DNA of 7,173 nt, from the NCBI GenBank assembly GCA_040235415.1, contig JBECKR010000107.1, positions 1 through 7,173 of the forward strand. Direction: 5' to 3'. The stretch's first letter is position 1, and each line of letters begins with the position of its first letter. The stretch is from JBECKR01 sp040235415 (GTDB lineage Bacteria > Acidobacteriota > Polarisedimenticolia > Polarisedimenticolales > Polarisedimenticolaceae). The position numbers and the translations under genes were made by a program. This document shows positions 6,088 through 7,173 of the stretch, piece after piece. Under the pieces are notes generated by a model that was given only the letters and a program-made list of their open reading frames with translations, was not told the DNA's origin and did not search any database.

Positions 6088-6896
6088 TCGACGCACTGCC
6101 GGATTTCGTGCTGTCCGCGTTCGTGCTCGCGGTCGGTCTCGTCCTCGGGAGCTTCCTGAACGTCTGCATCCACCGCCTCCCGCTCGGCGAGAGCGTCGTC
6201 CATCCCCGCTCGCGGTGCCCGCGCTGCGGCACGGAGATCCGCTGGTACCACAACGTCCCGGTCGCGTCCTGGCTCGCGCTGCGAGGCCGCTGCGCGTCGT
6301 GCGGCGGGCCGATCTCGTGGCGCTACCCGTTCGTCGAGCTCCTCTCGGGCGCGGTCGTGCTCGCGACCTGGCTCGCGTACGGCCCGAGCGCGCGATTCGC
6401 GGTCGCCGCGCCGTTCGCCCTCGCGATGATCGTGCTGTTCTTCACCGACTGGGACCACCAGATCCTTCCGGACGCGATCACGCTCTCCGGCTTCGTGGCC
6501 GGGACGGCGGTCGCGTGGTTCAACCCGTTCCTGGGTCCGCCGGGGACCGGACGGGTGTGGATGGCGCTGGCCGGCGCGGCGGTCGGGGCCGGGTTCCTCT
6601 GGGGGGTCGGGGCGGTGTACACGCGCCTCCGGGGGGTCGAGGCCATGGGGATGGGCGACGTCAAGATGATGGCGCTCGTCGGAGCGTTCTCCGGTCCGTA
6701 CGGCGTGCTGTTCACGATCTTCGCGGCCTCGATCCTCGGCGCGCTCGTCGGCGTGGCCCTGATCCCGCTGCGCGGGCGCACGCTGCAGGACACCCTGCCG
6801 TTCGGCTGCTTCCTCGCGCCCGCGGCGTTCGCCGCGCTCCTCGTCGGACGCCCGCTCGTCGAGGCCTACCTGCGCGTGTTCGTCGCCGGGGGTTGA
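6084..6896 (+). CDS. pilD: Prepilin peptidase / N-methyltransferase (type IV leader peptidase, A24 family)
   Basis: A 270-residue polytopic inner-membrane aspartic protease that cuts the leader of type IV prepilins or type II secretion pseudopilins and N-methylates the new N-terminus. The start MIDALPDFVLSAFVLAVGLV is followed by GSFLNVCIHRLP (22-33), diagnostic of the family. The cytoplasmic loop has both zinc-type Cys pairs, CPRC (45-48) and CASC (70-73), plus PVASWL (59-64). The protease part carries TDWDHQILPD (121-130) with the expected catalytic D122, and GMGDVKMM (179-186) with D182. These belong to the bifunctional, full-length form (two Cys pairs plus both Asp motifs). GTG at 6084 overlaps the preceding stop (GTGA) with a weak GGGGA upstream. 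The frame is open far upstream to 5805, but that part is an Arg-rich shadow. GspO would be the equivalent name in a secretion cluster; the ABC-gene context favours pilD. Confidence 0.95.
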   Translation: MIDALPDFVLSAFVLAVGLVLGSFLNVCIHRLPLGESVVHPRSRCPRCGTEIRWYHNVPVASWLALRGRCASCGGPISWRYPFVELLSGAVVLATWLAYGPSARFAVAAPFALAMIVLFFTDWDHQILPDAITLSGFVAGTAVAWFNPFLGPPGTGRVWMALAGAAVGAGFLWGVGAVYTRLRGVEAMGMGDVKMMALVGAFSGPYGVLFTIFAASILGALVGVALIPLRGRTLQDTLPFGCFLAPAAFAALLVGRPLVEAYLRVFVAGG

Positions 6897-6897
6897 G

Positions 6898-7173
6898 ATG
6901 CGCGCCGCGTCCCGATTCGGACGGTTCGACCTCCAGGTGCGGCTCGTGCTCGTGCTGCTCGTCGCGTTCCTCGGGATGCTCGACCTGCTCAACGTCGTGC
7001 TGCTCGGTCGGGCGCGCGAGGCGCTGGAATCCTCCTACGAGGCGCACGCCGCGCTCGCCGCGGACTCGCTCGCGGCGTGGATCGGGCGCGAGGCGCTCGC
7101 CGGCGGCCTGGCGGAGCGCGGCGCGCTCGACCGCCTGCCCACCGCGGTCGTGCTCCGGCGCGAGGCGTTCCGC
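6898..7173 (+). CDS. N-terminus of a membrane-anchored protein, possibly a PilS-like sensor histidine kinase (partial)
   Basis: The ATG at 6898 is one nt after the peptidase stop (TGAG then ATG), and 92 codons remain open to the window edge. The protein begins with a short basic segment, MRAASRFGRFDLQVR. A transmembrane helix of about 24 residues follows (roughly 16-37, LVLVLLVAFLGMLDLLNVVL). Then comes an Ala-, Glu- and Leu-rich helical region (about 38-75) that would lie outside the cytoplasmic membrane. One membrane pass followed by a helical extracytoplasmic stretch is the usual start of sensor histidine kinases and chemoreceptors. Genes for PilS-type kinases often lie near pil genes. No kinase, HAMP or PAS motif is inside the window, so this is only a suggestion from topology and neighbourhood. 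No second membrane segment is visible yet. Confidence 0.6.
   Translation, partial: MRAASRFGRFDLQVRLVLVLLVAFLGMLDLLNVVLLGRAREALESSYEAHAALAADSLAAWIGREALAGGLAERGALDRLPTAVVLRREAFR

Noticed and set aside
4165..6096. A 643-codon minus-strand open frame opposite the ABC and TPR genes
   Set aside because: Charged low-complexity product, no recognisable motif, opposite genes with clear domains.

Overview
This window comes from a very GC-rich bacterial chromosome, roughly 70% G+C by eye with strong G/C third-position bias. It carries nine protein-coding genes, seven complete and one partial at each end. All lie on the + strand and are packed almost without gaps. The gene set (lipid-linked sugar polymer enzymes, a prepilin peptidase, and an ABC transporter next to that peptidase as in Myxococcus-type pil clusters) suggests a diderm from Acidobacteriota, Myxococcota/Desulfobacterota or a related uncultivated GC-rich phylum. 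The lineage cannot be fixed from this sequence.

Region 1 (1-3455) is a surface-polysaccharide block. It holds the tail of what looks like a GT4-type glycosyltransferase, a complete GT2 glycosyltransferase (136-1134), an integral-membrane polyprenyl-phosphate sugar-1-phosphate transferase of the WecA/TagO/MraY superfamily (1131-2135), and a UDP-galactopyranose-mutase-like FAD enzyme (2145-3455). Together they could load a first sugar phosphate onto undecaprenyl phosphate, extend the chain, and perhaps supply an unusual sugar nucleotide. Junctions are ATGA overlaps or a 9-nt gap, so the block looks like the 3' end of one operon.

A 47-nt AT-richer gap (3456-3502) is the only real intergenic space and probably separates two functional modules.

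Region 2 (3503-7173) looks like a type IV pilus-associated block: an ABC ATPase (3503-4438), its ABC-2-type permease (4435-5241), a membrane-anchored helical-repeat protein with a pseudopilin-like C-terminal tail (5245-6087), a complete prepilin peptidase (6084-6896), and the start of a membrane-anchored protein that resembles the sensor end of a histidine kinase (6898 onward). ABC genes beside pilD recall the pilG-pilH-pilI-pilD order of Myxococcus xanthus, so the transporter probably serves pilus assembly and not drug or lipid export.

The least described element is the TPR-like protein at 5245-6087. No RNA genes, CRISPR arrays, insertion sequences or clear terminators were seen. The very long open frames on the minus strand and in other plus frames are composition shadows.
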